Below are positions 11,851-21,654 of a stretch of 64,000 bases of DNA, one piece after another. Made by a program: the position numbers and the translations under genes. The number at the start of each line of letters is the position of its first letter. Position 1 is the stretch's first letter. This stretch comes from Hippopus hippopus. Taxonomy: Eukaryota > Mollusca > Bivalvia > Cardiida > Cardiidae. Location: assembly GCA_946811185.2 (NCBI GenBank), contig OX328109.1:42888129-42952128 (forward strand). Reading direction: 5' to 3'. The notes under the pieces were generated by a model, which searched no databases, was not told where the DNA came from, and worked only from the letters and a program-made list of their open reading frames with translations.

Positions 11851-11924
11851 AGTTAATAAAGACTTATTCATTTAATAGTAAATTTTGGCATGATCAGTAA
11901 ACCATTTCATCTTTTTTCCAGGTG

Positions 11925-12330
11925 AAAAAATTTTAGATTTGTCAAAATTTAAAGCGCTTGCAGACAAAAACTTAATGAATCAAATGATGAGAATTTTCCT
12001 TGAAAGGGTAGAAAACATTGTGAAAAAAGGGATAAATGCTTACCAGATTTTTTATCCTTTTTCGACAATATTTCCAAAAGCAGAATTCCTCAGGGTTGTT
12101 AAAATATGGCATTGTATATTATTGGGTTAACTCTTTACAAAACAAAATTTTAGACTTGTTTAAATTCAAAGCATTTTTGAACTACAAATCAAAGGTGGCT
12201 TAAAGAATGAAACTTGCCTTCGAGTAGAAAACATTATGGGAAAAGGAGAAAATACTGGTTACCAGCATTTTCTCCTTTTCCCACTATGTTTTCAAAAGCT
12301 TTTTCCCTCAGGATTGTATTGTAAAGGTTT
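11925..12330 (+). repeat. Two HP1 MITEs sharing one TTAA
   Basis: Copy 1 (hairpin 12010-12075, decayed) ends at TTAA 12127-12130, which is also the left TTAA of copy 2 (hairpin 12226-12292, well kept). Confidence 0.78.
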
Positions 12331-12412
12331 ACCCTGCAAAGCACCAAATAAATCCAAGTTACCCAACACATGTTTTTCAGTGCTATGCTAGAAAAAAATA
12401 GGAATTGGTGAA

Positions 12413-12635
12413 ATAACCCTATACCAAACATTTACGATTTTCAATGACCTGGAAGGAAAAGTCTTTTAAAAACATTGTGGGAAAGGAAGAAAATGCTGGT
12501 AGCCAGCATTTTCTCATTTTCCCACAATGTTTTCTACCCTATCAAAGGCAACTTGTATGATGTGAGCCACATTTGATTTGTCGTCTGCAACTGCTCTGGG
12601 TTCGGAAAAGTTACAAATTTTATCATGTAGTAAAG
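12413..12635 (-). repeat. HP1 MITE
   Basis: Palindrome 12469-12533 (centre GGTAGCC). Left edge ATAACCCTATACCAAAC; right edge TCATGTAGTAAAGGG. Confidence 0.78.
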
Positions 12636-12845
12636 GGATAATTATCTATCAAGGTTGCCTTTGTCCAGGATGCCTCAGCAAACCTGACAGTATGGACCGA
12701 AGATTAGGTTTTATGCAGTCTGAGCTTGATCTACGCTGGCTGCAAAAGGCAGTAAAAGTCAGGAAAGGACCTCCTCTTAGGGTCACACTAACAGAGGGAG
12801 TGATGGTATTCTAAATCCTTTATTTCTCTTCCAAACCATAAGTTT

Positions 12846-12892
12846 GGGTACTCATTAGAATTGTCTTGATGAGACGATTCTAATGAGTACCC
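12846..12892. repeat. Short perfect-type hairpin
   Basis: 20-bp arms GGGTACTCATTAGAATTGTC and GACGATTCTAATGAGTACCC around TTGATGA; one G:T-type mismatch. It lies 25 bp before the mariner at 12918 and has no obvious element around it. Confidence 0.7.
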
Positions 12893-12917
12893 ATAAGATA
12901 GGGTTTAGTGGAGAACA

Positions 12918-14180
12918 CGAGGGCTGTTCGATATGTAATGTGTATTGTACCACAGCGCGATAACGCTTTCATTGATTTCGTGGATGATGATACGCTTGAA
13001 TAGCTCTATTCAATACCTTTCCAACGGTATAAACACGAGCCTTTAGCTCCACATAGTTTTAAACTTACAGTCATTTCATTAGAGCTAGTTGTTGACACTG
13101 TTGTAAAAATGGTTGGCAAACGGATTAAGAATATTGAAGAAATTAGAACTTATATAAAAGTTCGCACAAAACTTGGTCATTTGGTAATGCAGATTTTTAC
13201 TGAATTGGGGGAAGTATATGGGTCTGATAAGGTATCTTATGAGACAGTTCGTAGGTGGAGAAAGAAATTTCTGACTGGCACAGAGTCCGTCAAAGATGCA
13301 GCAAAATCTGACCGACCTGTGACTGTAACAGACAAGGCAAATGTCTCAAAAGTCAGGGAAATAATTGAAAGTGATGGCAGATACACGATTCGTGATATTG
13401 CCAACGCTGTTGGCATATCGCTATCGTGGGTGCATTTCATTTTGAAGCGTATTTTGAAACTACAAACTGCTAAGCAATTGCTCAAAATGTTTCCCAAATT
13501 CAATCAAAGACAATTTGCAAACATTGTTACTGGTGACGAAACATGGGTTCACTATTTCGAACCAGTTAGAAAAATTGGAAACAAAATATGGCTAACTAAA
13601 CACGGTAGTTGCCAAAAGAAGCATAAGCACAAAGAAGGTTCCTTATTGCATATTCTTCTCATGTGATGGTATAGCCGTACAAATTCCGGTGCCGAAGGGC
13701 AAAAGTGTTACAGGTCGGTATTACTGAGATGTTATACTAAAAAAGGTCAAGAAATATTATCTTAAACGACGCCCTGTGTCAGGATTTAGGCATGTTCGTC
13801 TACTTCATGATAATGCTCCATCACATACATCTGAGCTTGTGAAGCAATTTTTGAAGTCGGAGAAGGTTATTGTCTTGCCACACCCACCATACTCTCCAGA
13901 TCTAGCCTCATGCAACTTTTCCCTTTTCCAAAACTTAAAAAGTTCTTATCTGGTCGTCGTTACAAGTCCCGACAAGCCCTTGGCTCAGCCATCAGTCAGT
14001 GCCTCAGAGGTCTACCTAAATCAGCGTACCGTGACGCATTTCAGAAATGGATTCAGAGATTGAAATTATGTATTTCAAACCGCGAAGAATATTTTGAAGG
14101 GATGTAATGTTCCTTTCACTATTTGAGTCGAATGCGTTTGAGATATCGTACAATACACATTACATATCGAACAACCCTCG
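12918..14180 (+). mobile_element. mariner-type DNA transposon, dead copy
   Basis: A 1.26-kb element with 34-bp terminal inverted repeats differing at one position (12917-12950 and 14148-14181; inner part TGTTCGATATGTAATGTG). TA lies at the right edge; the left edge reads CA, so the target duplication has decayed by one base. The ends are young-looking; the coding part is dead, so mobilisation by a relative is possible. Confidence 0.93.
13109..14107 (+). pseudogene. mariner transposase, D,D34D type, disrupted
   Basis: N-terminal helix-turn-helix region (SYETVRRWRKKFLTGTESV), a GRP-like linker changed to SDRPVT, then the catalytic core. The first Asp is in VTGDETWVHYFEP; the second in LLHDNAPSH; exactly 34 residues later, after HPPYSPDLASC, the third catalytic Asp is Asn (codon AAC). 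Breaks: a frame change near 13655-13665, an in-frame TGA at about 13722, and a second frame change near 13925-13935 before FLSGRRYKSRQALGSA. The tail ends NREEYFEGM. It cannot encode active transposase as it stands. Confidence 0.93.
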
Positions 14181-14384
14181 TAATTAATATTTTTAATTTT
14201 GAAATCAAAATCACTCCCTCTATCTGGAGCTCTGCACTAAACAGTTGTAGCAGACACTTTTGAAAACTGGTGAGAACAGAAGGGAATTACTTTTAACAAA
14301 CACCGTCTCCTTTTTCCACAATGTTTTATTTTTAGATATTGACTCATTTTGATTTTTTATATGTCAAATCTGTCAAAAATCAGG

Positions 14385-14680
14385 CAGGCTCTGGTAGCTC
14401 AGCAGGTAGTGTACAAGACTTGAGAACAGGGGTTCGATCCTTGGCTCAGCCAAGTTCTTTCCGAAAAGTGGTGATAGTCATTGCAACAGGATTCATTCCT
14501 CTCACATCGCTGACCATTGTTTCGACAATGGTTATGTGGGAGAGCAGCAAATAGCTTGGACAGAATATTGTGCGGAATACTGGTAAAAGAAACTCCAGGA
14601 AAGCATTGATAGGTGGAATGGCTGTCATGATCTAATTGAATTAGAGTTGGAAACAGCGTTGAACACCTTACAATCACTGT
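14385..14680 (+). repeat. tRNA-headed SINE, reference copy
   Basis: Head with A box TGGTAGCTCAGCAGGTAG and B box GGTTCGATCC (14392-14440). Body: GATTCATTCCTCTCACATCG, ACAATGGTTATGTGGGAGAG, AGAAACTCCAGGAAAGCATTG, ending near AACAGCGTTGAACACC. The layout is like the V-SINE-type SINEs described from bivalves; the exact family is not claimed. Confidence 0.82.
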
Positions 14681-14847
14681 CAAAATCAGCACAGAGTTTA
14701 ATGGGTTTGTAGTGAGACCAGGTGTGTATTCAATGAACGTTAGCTAGAAGCAGATAGTGTATCCATGCATGTAACATGCTCACATCAGCTTGCAACCCAT
14801 GTAATAATGGTTTAGATGAAAGAGTCTGATCAACTATGCATCCTTTA

Positions 14848-15075
14848 ACCCTTTACTACGCAATCCAGATTTTTAACAACCTTGGAAAAAAAGGCTTTTG
14901 AAAACATTGTGGGAAAAGGAGAAAATACTTGTAACCAGCATTTTCTCCTTTACCCATAATATTTTCTGCCCTATTTAGCATACATCCCATCATTTGAGTA
15001 ACAATTTATTGGGCGTCTGCAAACGCTTTCAATTCGGACAAATCAAAAAAAATTTTTATGCCTGGTGAAGTGTTA
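14848..15075 (-). repeat. HP1 MITE
   Basis: Left TTAACCCTTTACTACGC; palindrome about 14901-14965 (AATACTTGTAACCAGC centre, one arm change). Confidence 0.8.
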
Positions 15076-15114
15076 ATGTACCTCATAACCTACTGAAACA
15101 ACATCACAGCAGAT

Positions 15115-15346
15115 GACATTTAACATCTTTTCCCCATACAACAAAAATGTGGACTTGTCTAAATTGGAAGAAGCATTTACACACATCAAAGTGGTTCATA
15201 TGATAGAATTAGTATTTGATAGAGTAGAAAACATTTTGGGAAAAGGAGAAAATGCTAGTTACCAGCATTTTCTCCTTTCCCTCAATGTTTTCAAAAGCCT
15301 TCTTCCTCAAGGTTGTTAAACTTGGGATTGTGTGGTGTAGGGTTAA
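15115..15346 (+). repeat. HP1 MITE abutting an HP2 element
   Basis: Palindrome 15226-15293. Its right TTAA (15343-15346) is also the left TTAA of the HP2 element that follows. Confidence 0.78.
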
Positions 15347-15590
15347 CTCTTTCCTCACTGTAGACGACACCTGAAGCTTTTATGGACAGTGTAGATCAAG
15401 ATCAGACTGCACAGAACGTGCAGTCTGATCTCTGATCTACACTGTCCACTTCTCTAATATAGATAAAGTCCAATATAGATTCTCTAATACAGATTAAGGC
15501 CAAACTATCTCTTCATCTTGCAATGGAACCATATTTATATAGCCAGTGAAAAAGTGTAAATTATTTACTTGGTAGTGAAAGAGTTATAGG
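15343..15590. repeat. HP2 palindromic MITE, reference copy
   Basis: Second hairpin family. Ends AACTCTTTCCTCACTG and GGTAGTGAAAGAGTTA are inverted. The palindrome (15388-15442) has arm GATCAAGATCAGACTGCAC and its complement GTGCAGTCTGATC. Related hairpins recur elsewhere in the window with different flanks. Confidence 0.75.
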
Positions 15591-15659
15591 AGGATATTCA
15601 GATTCATTCCTGACTTGCATAAAGTGATGGCCAGCAAAACATCATTAAAGATATTGGTT

Positions 15660-15952
15660 GTGTAATGTTTAACGCTGTTTTGAATGTTCAGTTATATCAC
15701 TGTGGCCAGTGCACCTATCCATACTCTCCTGGAGTTTCCTTTTACACGTACTCCACACGATATCCTTTCCAAGGCATTGGCAGCTTTCCCACAACTATAG
15801 TCAAAACAATGGTCAGCAGTGAGAGAGAAATGAATCCTGTCTCAATGACTATCATCAATCCTCTTAAAGAAATTGGCCGAGCTGGGGATTGAACCCACGA
15901 CCCTCTGTTCTCAAGTGCTGTATGCTACCGACTGAGCTACCGGGACTCCACC
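15660..15952 (-). repeat. tRNA-headed SINE, minus strand
   Basis: Full copy: tail TAATGTTTAACGCTGTTTTG at left, head GATTGAACCCACGACC and ACTGAGCTACCGGGACTCC at right (15885-15952). Confidence 0.82.
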
Positions 15953-16069
15953 CAGTAAAAAAGAGAGACAACTGTGAAAAAAAAAAAGTTTTTCAGTGAT
16001 ATTTCCTGCCCTACCTAGTTTCATGAGTTATTAGTTCCGCTCTTTTCAGAGAAAACATTTGACCAGCCT

Positions 16070-16600
16070 GCATAGTTCAAGTGGTAGAGCATAGTACCCG
16101 TGAACATGATGTTTCCTGGTCACTTGAGGGTCTAGGTTCAATGCCCACGGCTAGCCATCTAAAATTACTAATAGTCTTTGGATGAGATGTGAAACCAAGG
16201 TCCCAAGTAACGGTGCTTTATACGGAGCACGTTTAAGAACCAGGCGTAACTTAGGATGGGTTTCGTCTTCTATCTGCACTATCCCCCTGAACAATACTAA
16301 CGGCCTTCAGGGGGCGTTGCCCATATGGACAACCGGTGGCGTCTTCTAATATTAGAACAGGGGGGTGACTGATTCTAGTCCCAAGCTTTGAGGATTGATG
16401 ATAGTAATTGCGGCATGATTTGTTAATCTCTCACCGCTGATCAGTGTTTCCACCATGGTTATGTAGGAAAGCAGCTAGTGGCTTGGGAAGAATTTTGTGT
16501 CAGGTACTTGTAAAAGAATCTTCGGGAAAGAATAGATCGATGAACTGGCTGTTGCAATATAATGAAATAATGTTGAAAACAGTGTTAACCCTTTAATACA
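16070..16600 (+). repeat. SINE with different core, followed by SINE body
   Basis: Head ATAGTTCAAGTGGTAGAGC and GGTCTAGGTTCAATGCCCAC (16074-16145), then a core with GGATGAGATGTGAAACCAAG and CACTATCCCCCTGAACAATA, unlike the reference. From about 16385 the reference-type body follows to 16600. Confidence 0.68.
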
Positions 16601-17003
16601 CAATCTTGAGTTTTGATGACCCAGACAGAAAAAGCTTTTGAAAACATTGTGGGAAAAGGAGAAAATGCTTGTAAACAGCATTTTCTCCTTTTCCCACAAT
16701 GTTTTCTACTCTGTCAAAGAAAAATTGCACCATTCAAGCCACAATGAAATTGTCGTCTGGAAATGCTTTCAGTTTGGACAAGGCTAAAATTTTGTCGTCT
16801 GGTAAAGAGTTAAGGGTAAACAGACAACAAAAGTTTAGACTTGTTCAAATTGAAAGCAATTGCAGACGTCAAATGAAATGTTACTGAAATGACGATATTT
16901 CTCTTTGAAAGGATAGAAAGCATTGAAGGAAAACGAGAAAATGGTGATTACCACCATTCCTTTTCCCACAAAGGCATTTAAATCTTTTCTCCTCAAGGTT
17001 GTT
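16585..17003. repeat. Two adjoining HP1 MITEs upstream of PhnD-like gene
   Basis: Copy 1 (TTAACCCTTTAATACAC; hairpin 16638-16703 with paired TGCTTGTAAACAGCA centre) runs into copy 2 near 16810; copy 2 has hairpin 16918-16970 with centre GGTGATTACCACC. Confidence 0.77.
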
Positions 17004-17372
17004 TAAAGGCCCAATAGTAGCCTAAAACACAATGCAGTTGTTAAAATGCATTTAAATCATGCCTTTTAAAATTATGGCAAATATATTTAAGATGAAAATC
17101 TATTATTATGTGGTCTGTCCAAGTGTAAGTTGCTGGCAGTATAAATGAATTTCAAAATCAGGCAAAAAGTAAATGAAAGATAAAGCGACTTGGTAACTTT
17201 TAACCTAATTTTGAAATGAATTTCTCTGCCAGCAATGAACACTTGGACCTGTTGTAAAATAATAGGTTGTCATCTTCACAATAATTTCCATACTTTTAAA
17301 TGGTATGATTTAAATCTAAAAGCATTTTAATACCTGCTTTTTTACTTTTGGCTGCTATTGTTTCTTTAAACT
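17004..17372. repeat. Large foldback just upstream of PhnD-like start codon
   Basis: Inverted ends TTTAAAGGCCCAATAGTAGC and GGCTGCTATTGTTTCTTTAAA; longer inner arms (AAGTGTAAGTTGCTGGCAG against CTGCCAGCAATGAACACTTG) surround a spacer at about 17160-17215. It ends about 55 bp before the ATG at 17429, so it covers the expected promoter or 5' UTR/intron region. A relative of the right half is at 57010-57240. Confidence 0.75.
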
Positions 17373-17428
17373 AAAATTTAGTGCAGAAGGAGGAAAATGT
17401 GTTTGTTTTGGAATTTTCCAGATTGAAC

Positions 17429-17618
17429 ATGTCAGATGGTAAGAAGTTGCGATTCATCACATATTTATCGCCCGACATCCCGGTAGAGGTGTTCGAGACA
17501 GTTGCCCATTATCTGGAAGAAGTTACTGGGCTAGAGTCCAGGCTGCTATATGAGTCAAGATACAGGGGCCCACCAGGGGACAAACCTGACCCCTTCACAG
17601 AGGATGAGGTAGACATAG
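17429..17618 (+). CDS. PhnD-like solute-binding-fold protein, exon 1
   Basis: First coding exon of a 279-residue protein (residues 1-63 plus one base). The product resembles PhnD/SsuA-type periplasmic solute-binding proteins of bacteria (type II two-lobed fold), which bind phosphonates or similar oxyanions for ABC importers. Visible here: the first strand LRFITYLSPDIPVEVFETVA and the helix YLEEVTG, where bacterial relatives have a similar strand and helix. There is no signal peptide and no lipobox, so the protein is probably cytosolic; its ligand and role in an animal cell are unknown. The start ATG at 17429 sits in a fair context (AACATGT) 7 bp after TTTTCCAG, so a non-coding 5' exon is likely. 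An in-frame ATG at 17381 is the alternative. Donor ATAG/GTATGT, phase 1. Confidence 0.87.
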
Positions 17619-17734
17619 GTATGTTTGACTGTTAACCTTTTCATGTGAACAGTGATTATAGATTTACTAATGAATGTTTTACTATTCTAAAAGTTGTTTG
17701 TCTTTACCTGCAAATAAGTGTATGTCTGTTTTAT

Positions 17735-18185
17735 TTTCTAACTATTTACCAAATAACCAAACTTGAAGCATTTGTAGACGTCTAAGAAAGGCCAGAAAAC
17801 ATCATGGGTAAAGGAGATAATGCTGCTTACCAACAATCTTTCCAGTTCTCACAATGTTTTCCAAAGGCTTTCTTTGTCAAGGTGTTAAAACTCTGGATTG
17901 TTTGGTGAAGGGTTAAACGATGTTCTGATAATTCATAGGGCTTCCAACAATGTTTGTTAACCCCTTTTACCACACAATTTTGAGTTCTCACAATCTTTAG
18001 AAAGAGGCCTTTTGATAACATTGCGAGAAAAAGGAGAAAATGCTGGTTACCAGCATTTCCTCCTTTTCCCACAATGTTTTCTCCATTTTCAAACCCATAT
18101 TAAATCATTATAGTGGCATTTTAAAATTTGTTGTCTAAAAATGCTTTCAATTTGGACAACTCTAAAACTTTGTAGTTTAGTAGAG
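17735..18185. repeat. Two HP1 MITEs in PhnD-like intron 1
   Basis: Copy 1 17735-17915 (decayed hairpin 17795-17862); copy 2 17963-18185 (hairpin 18015-18080, good arms). Orientations are opposite. Confidence 0.75.
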
Positions 18186-18690
18186 TACATTTATTGCTGC
18201 ATTACTGGTAATATATTGATCTACAACGAACAAAACCCCCTCCTCCCAGTTAAAAATACGGCCTTACAGCTAGAGGGAAAAACGCTGTCAAAACTTGAAA
18301 GTGTGCAGAATGGCTCAGCTGTGTAAATATAGATAAATTACCAATATGTATGGTATAAGAGATAGGAAAACACAAGGGATTTATCCTCATTTAAAACAGG
18401 AAATGACAACAGCTTGGAAGGCCTCCAAAACATGAAATGCATTTTCTATCTGTCATAGTATGTGCAATCTTGCAGCCATCAGGGGTAACATTAGGCATAA
18501 AGATACAAGAATGGTTATAGTTTCATAAAATAAAGATGAAATGGGTTAAAAATCTATCTGAAAACTGCCTGAAAATGACTTAAAATGTATCTTTAAGATT
18601 TAAACTTCAAGAGGTTTGTCACAAAAATAAAAGGTTGAAATGGTCAAATAAATCATCATCAAGGACACAGGCCCTCAGGCAATAGATAAA
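18186..18690. other. Intron segment with nothing recognised
   Basis: Part of PhnD-like intron 1; no repeat of the families above and no exon-like frame. Confidence 0.5.
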
Positions 18691-18696
18691 CTCTCC

Positions 18697-19110
18697 CTTT
18701 TACCAAACAAAAAACTTTGATACTCCTTTTAAAGAAAACTATTGCAGACGACATATGAAATGCGACCCATATGACGAAGAGTACAAAGAATTTTAGGAAA
18801 AGAAATTAATGCTGGGTACCAGCATTTTCTCCTTTTTCCACAATGTTTTCAAAGGTTTTTTTTCTGAAAGTGGTTAAAACTTTGGATTTTCAGGTAAAGA
18901 TAACTTTAACCTTTTACTAAACGATCCTAAGATTTAACAACCCAAGGAAAGAAGGCTTTTGAAAACATTGCGGTAACCAGCATTTTCTCCTTTTCCCCAA
19001 AATGTTTTCTACCCTGTCAGCAACAGAAATCATCATTTGAATTGTGGTCGGCAAATGCTTTCAATTTGATCCAGGTCTAGTCCAAAAGTTTGCCGTTTGG
19101 TAAAGGGGAA
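18697..19110. repeat. Two HP1 MITEs, opposite orientation
   Basis: 18697-18905 (hairpin 18790-18850, centre GGGTACC) and 18908-19110, whose left arm is shortened to ACATTGCGGTAACCAGC. Confidence 0.72.
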
Positions 19111-19284
19111 AGGATGAAAGCAAAGTTTTCATTTTATTATCTGTCAAACTACAGCCGGGTAAATTTGTACTCGGTCAACTAGAACCAATCATATCCTGTT
19201 ATAGGAGATCCTGAAACTTGATTAGATGTTTGATAAAATATACAAATGAATAGAGTTTGTATTTCTGCTTGTTTGCATAGCCCC

Positions 19285-19950
19285 TTATCACACAATCCAG
19301 ATGTTTAACGACCCTAAGGAAGAAGCCTATTGAAAACATTGTGGGAAAAGGGGAAAATGCTGGTAACCATCATTTTCTCTTTTTCCCACAATGTTTCCTA
19401 CTCTATGAATGTCAAATTCCATGTTTTGAGTTACACATGATTTGTTGTCTACACATGCTTTCAATTTTGCTAAAGCTAAAATTTTGTGTTTGATAAAGAT
19501 TAGCCCTTTACCGAAAGAATGAAAGTTTAGACCGGTCCAAATTAAAAGTAATTGCAGACGACATATTCAATGTGGATCATATGATGGGATTTGAATCTGA
19601 ATGTGCATAAAAAACCATTGTGGGAAATGCAGAAAATGCTGTTCACAAGCATTTTCTACATTTCCAACAATATTTTCCAAAGGCGTTTTGCCCAGGATGG
19701 CTAGCTTCAGGGATATGTTGTGAAGGTTTATGGACCATCAGAAAAAATAACATATGGGAAAATGAAAAAATGCTGGTAATCAACATTTTCTCCTTTTCCC
19801 TATAACATTTCCTACCTTTCCCAATGCAGATTCCAATTTTTGAGTCACATTATTTTGCTGTCTGCAAATGCTTTCAATTTGGACAGTTTCAAAATTTGTC
19901 ATTTGGTGTAGGAATAACCTACCATTTGTCTTCTCGTAAAGGGTTATTTA
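19285..19950. repeat. Three HP1 MITEs in PhnD-like intron 1
   Basis: Hairpins 19332-19398, 19614-19672 and 19750-19810. The second has arm GGGAAATGCAGAAAATGCT against AGCATTTTCTACATTTCC, i.e. a shared AAAAGG-to-AAATG change on both arms. Confidence 0.75.
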
Positions 19951-20079
19951 CTTCGTTGGTTGGAGTGAGATGTAGAGCTATTTGATCAAAATACAAATTT
20001 TGTATGTTTTAATGATTTAGTTAGCATAAGATCTGCATAAATTCCAAGAAGAATAGCATATCTTTCGATTTTGTTCGTG

Positions 20080-20625
20080 TTGGTATGGTGTTTACTTCCA
20101 AATTTTCAACACAATATGCCATTTTCAACATTATTTCAGATACATTTTTTGGCTATTGGTCCTCAATGCTTTCCTGGGTTTTCTATTTTTTACCAGCACA
20201 TATTACACATAGTGTTCTTCCTTGGCTGCTTTCCCACATAACCATCACTGATATATTATCCAGGGGTGATGAGTGGAATGAATTCTGTTGACATGACTGT
20301 CATTAGGATAAGGCAACTAAATGGGATTCGTGCAACATCGCCTTACGTTACATCGCCGAAAAAATGTATGGATTCGGCTAAGACTCGGGTAATCTGTAAT
20401 CAATTGGCTGATAGACGCTGGTTACCTGCATCAATTACGGATTACCTGAGTCTTAGCCAAATCTGTATGATTTTGGCGATGAAAGGTGATGTTACACGAA
20501 TTCCATTAGGGTGCCCTACCCTTAATTCTCTGAAAGAAATTGGTTGAGCTGGAGAGTCAAACAAGCAACGGCCTGGTTTCAAACCCTGTACATTACCAAT
20601 TGAGGTACCGGAGCTTGGCTGCCTA
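20080..20625 (-). repeat. tRNA-headed SINE split by a TIR element
   Basis: Tail and body 20085-20300, head TTGAGCTGGAGAGTCAAAC and ACCAATTGAGGTACCGGAGC at 20545-20620. Between lies a 220-bp insertion. Confidence 0.75.
20302..20524. repeat. Foldback TIR element nested in SINE
   Basis: Outer arms AATGGGATTCGTGCAACATC (20320) against GATGTTACACGAATTCCATT (20489-20508), three mismatches in 23 bp; inner arms GGCTAAGACTCGGGTAATC and GATTACCTGAGTCTTAGCC (20378-20458). Confidence 0.75.
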
Positions 20626-20694
20626 TTATAAGTACATGCACATTGAATTTGGTTCCAATTATTTACATGAAAGTCTTGAAACACTTTTTTTACT

Positions 20695-20830
20695 TTAACA
20701 CTTTACAACACAATCCTATGCTTTAAACACGCTGGTAAAAAAGGCTTCAGAAAAGATTGTGAGAAAAAGAGAAAATGGTGGTAACTAGCATTTTCTCCTT
20801 TTTTTACAATATCATCAAAAGAATGATATA
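20695..20830 (-). repeat. Truncated HP1 MITE beside PhnD-like exon 2
   Basis: Left edge AACACTTTACAACACAATCC; hairpin 20752-20812 (TGGTGGTAACTAGCA). The far half is absent and exon 2 begins 46 bp later. Confidence 0.72.
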
Positions 20831-20876
20831 AATTTGAGTAAGTTAGATATGTATGTTGTTGTTGTTGTTTTTCAAG

Positions 20877-21024
20877 GATTCATGGGAGGTACAGAATTTC
20901 TCAGACTGGTTCAAAAGAAGAACAAGTTTTTGGAACTGTGTGGTGCTGGGGCAGTCCATAACCATGTAAAAAGTAATGGTAAACCAGTCTATTATGCTGA
21001 CCTCATAATCAAAGGGAGCAATGC
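20877..21024 (+). CDS. PhnD-like solute-binding-fold protein, exon 2
   Basis: Residues 64-112 plus two bases. The acceptor TTTTTCAAG completes a glycine codon, giving VDIGFMGGTEFL across the junction. This matches the D-[VI]-[AG]-F-x-[GP] turn of PhnD-type proteins, where the pocket is met. Further on are AVHNHVKSNGKPVYYADLII (the typical YY/YxS-x-IIV strand). Donor AATGC/GTAAGT, phase 2. A shortened HP1 MITE ends only about 45 bp upstream, so the acceptor's (GTT)n pyrimidine-poor tract lies right beside transposon DNA. Confidence 0.88.
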
Positions 21025-21177
21025 GTAAGTACTAGTTATAATTCATAACTGTATAGATTCATGTTAGACCTTACGTAAAAGTATTACCAATTACACAAAG
21101 AAAAAAACATTAAAACAAAAGTAAATACTGTTTTGCAATAGAATGGAGAAAATTACTTGTTTGGTTTGTATATTTTA

Positions 21178-21390
21178 ACTCTTTAATCACACAATTCCAA
21201 GTTTTGAAGCTTTTGAAACATTGTGGGAAAAGGATAAATTGCTAGTAAACAGCATTTTCTCCTTTTCCCACAATGTTTTCTTCCCTATCAAAGACAGAAA
21301 TTATCATTTGAGTCTCTTTTAATTTTTTTGTCTGCAATTACTGTCAGTTTGGTCGAATCCAAAATTTTGTGATTTGGTAGGGAGTTTATG
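21178..21390 (-). repeat. HP1 MITE in PhnD-like intron 2
   Basis: Hairpin 21219-21281 (GCTAGTAAACAGC centre). Left edge AACTCTTTAATCACAC. It abuts the family A element at 21399. Confidence 0.76.
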
Positions 21391-21654
21391 CCATTTTTAG
21401 CTCACCCGAGCACGAAGTGCTCAAGGTGAGCTTTTGTGTTCGCCCAATGTCCGTCGTGCGTCGTCCGTTGTGTGTCGTCCGTCGTCCACAATTTCTTTAA
21501 ACATCTTCTCCTCGTAAACCACTGGGCCAATCTTGATGAAACTTGGCAGGGATGTTCCTTGGGTGAAGCTCTATGAAAGTTGTTCAAGAGATTGAATTCC
21601 ACCCATAACTCTGGTTGCCATGGTAACCAAAAGGAAAAAAATAGCAAAATCTTT

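Noticed and set aside
14390..14460. Apparent tRNA genes (A and B boxes) here and at 15885, 42500, 44845, 45410, 53150 and 59600
   Set aside because: All are heads of SINEs with a common body; none has a clean cloverleaf standing alone.
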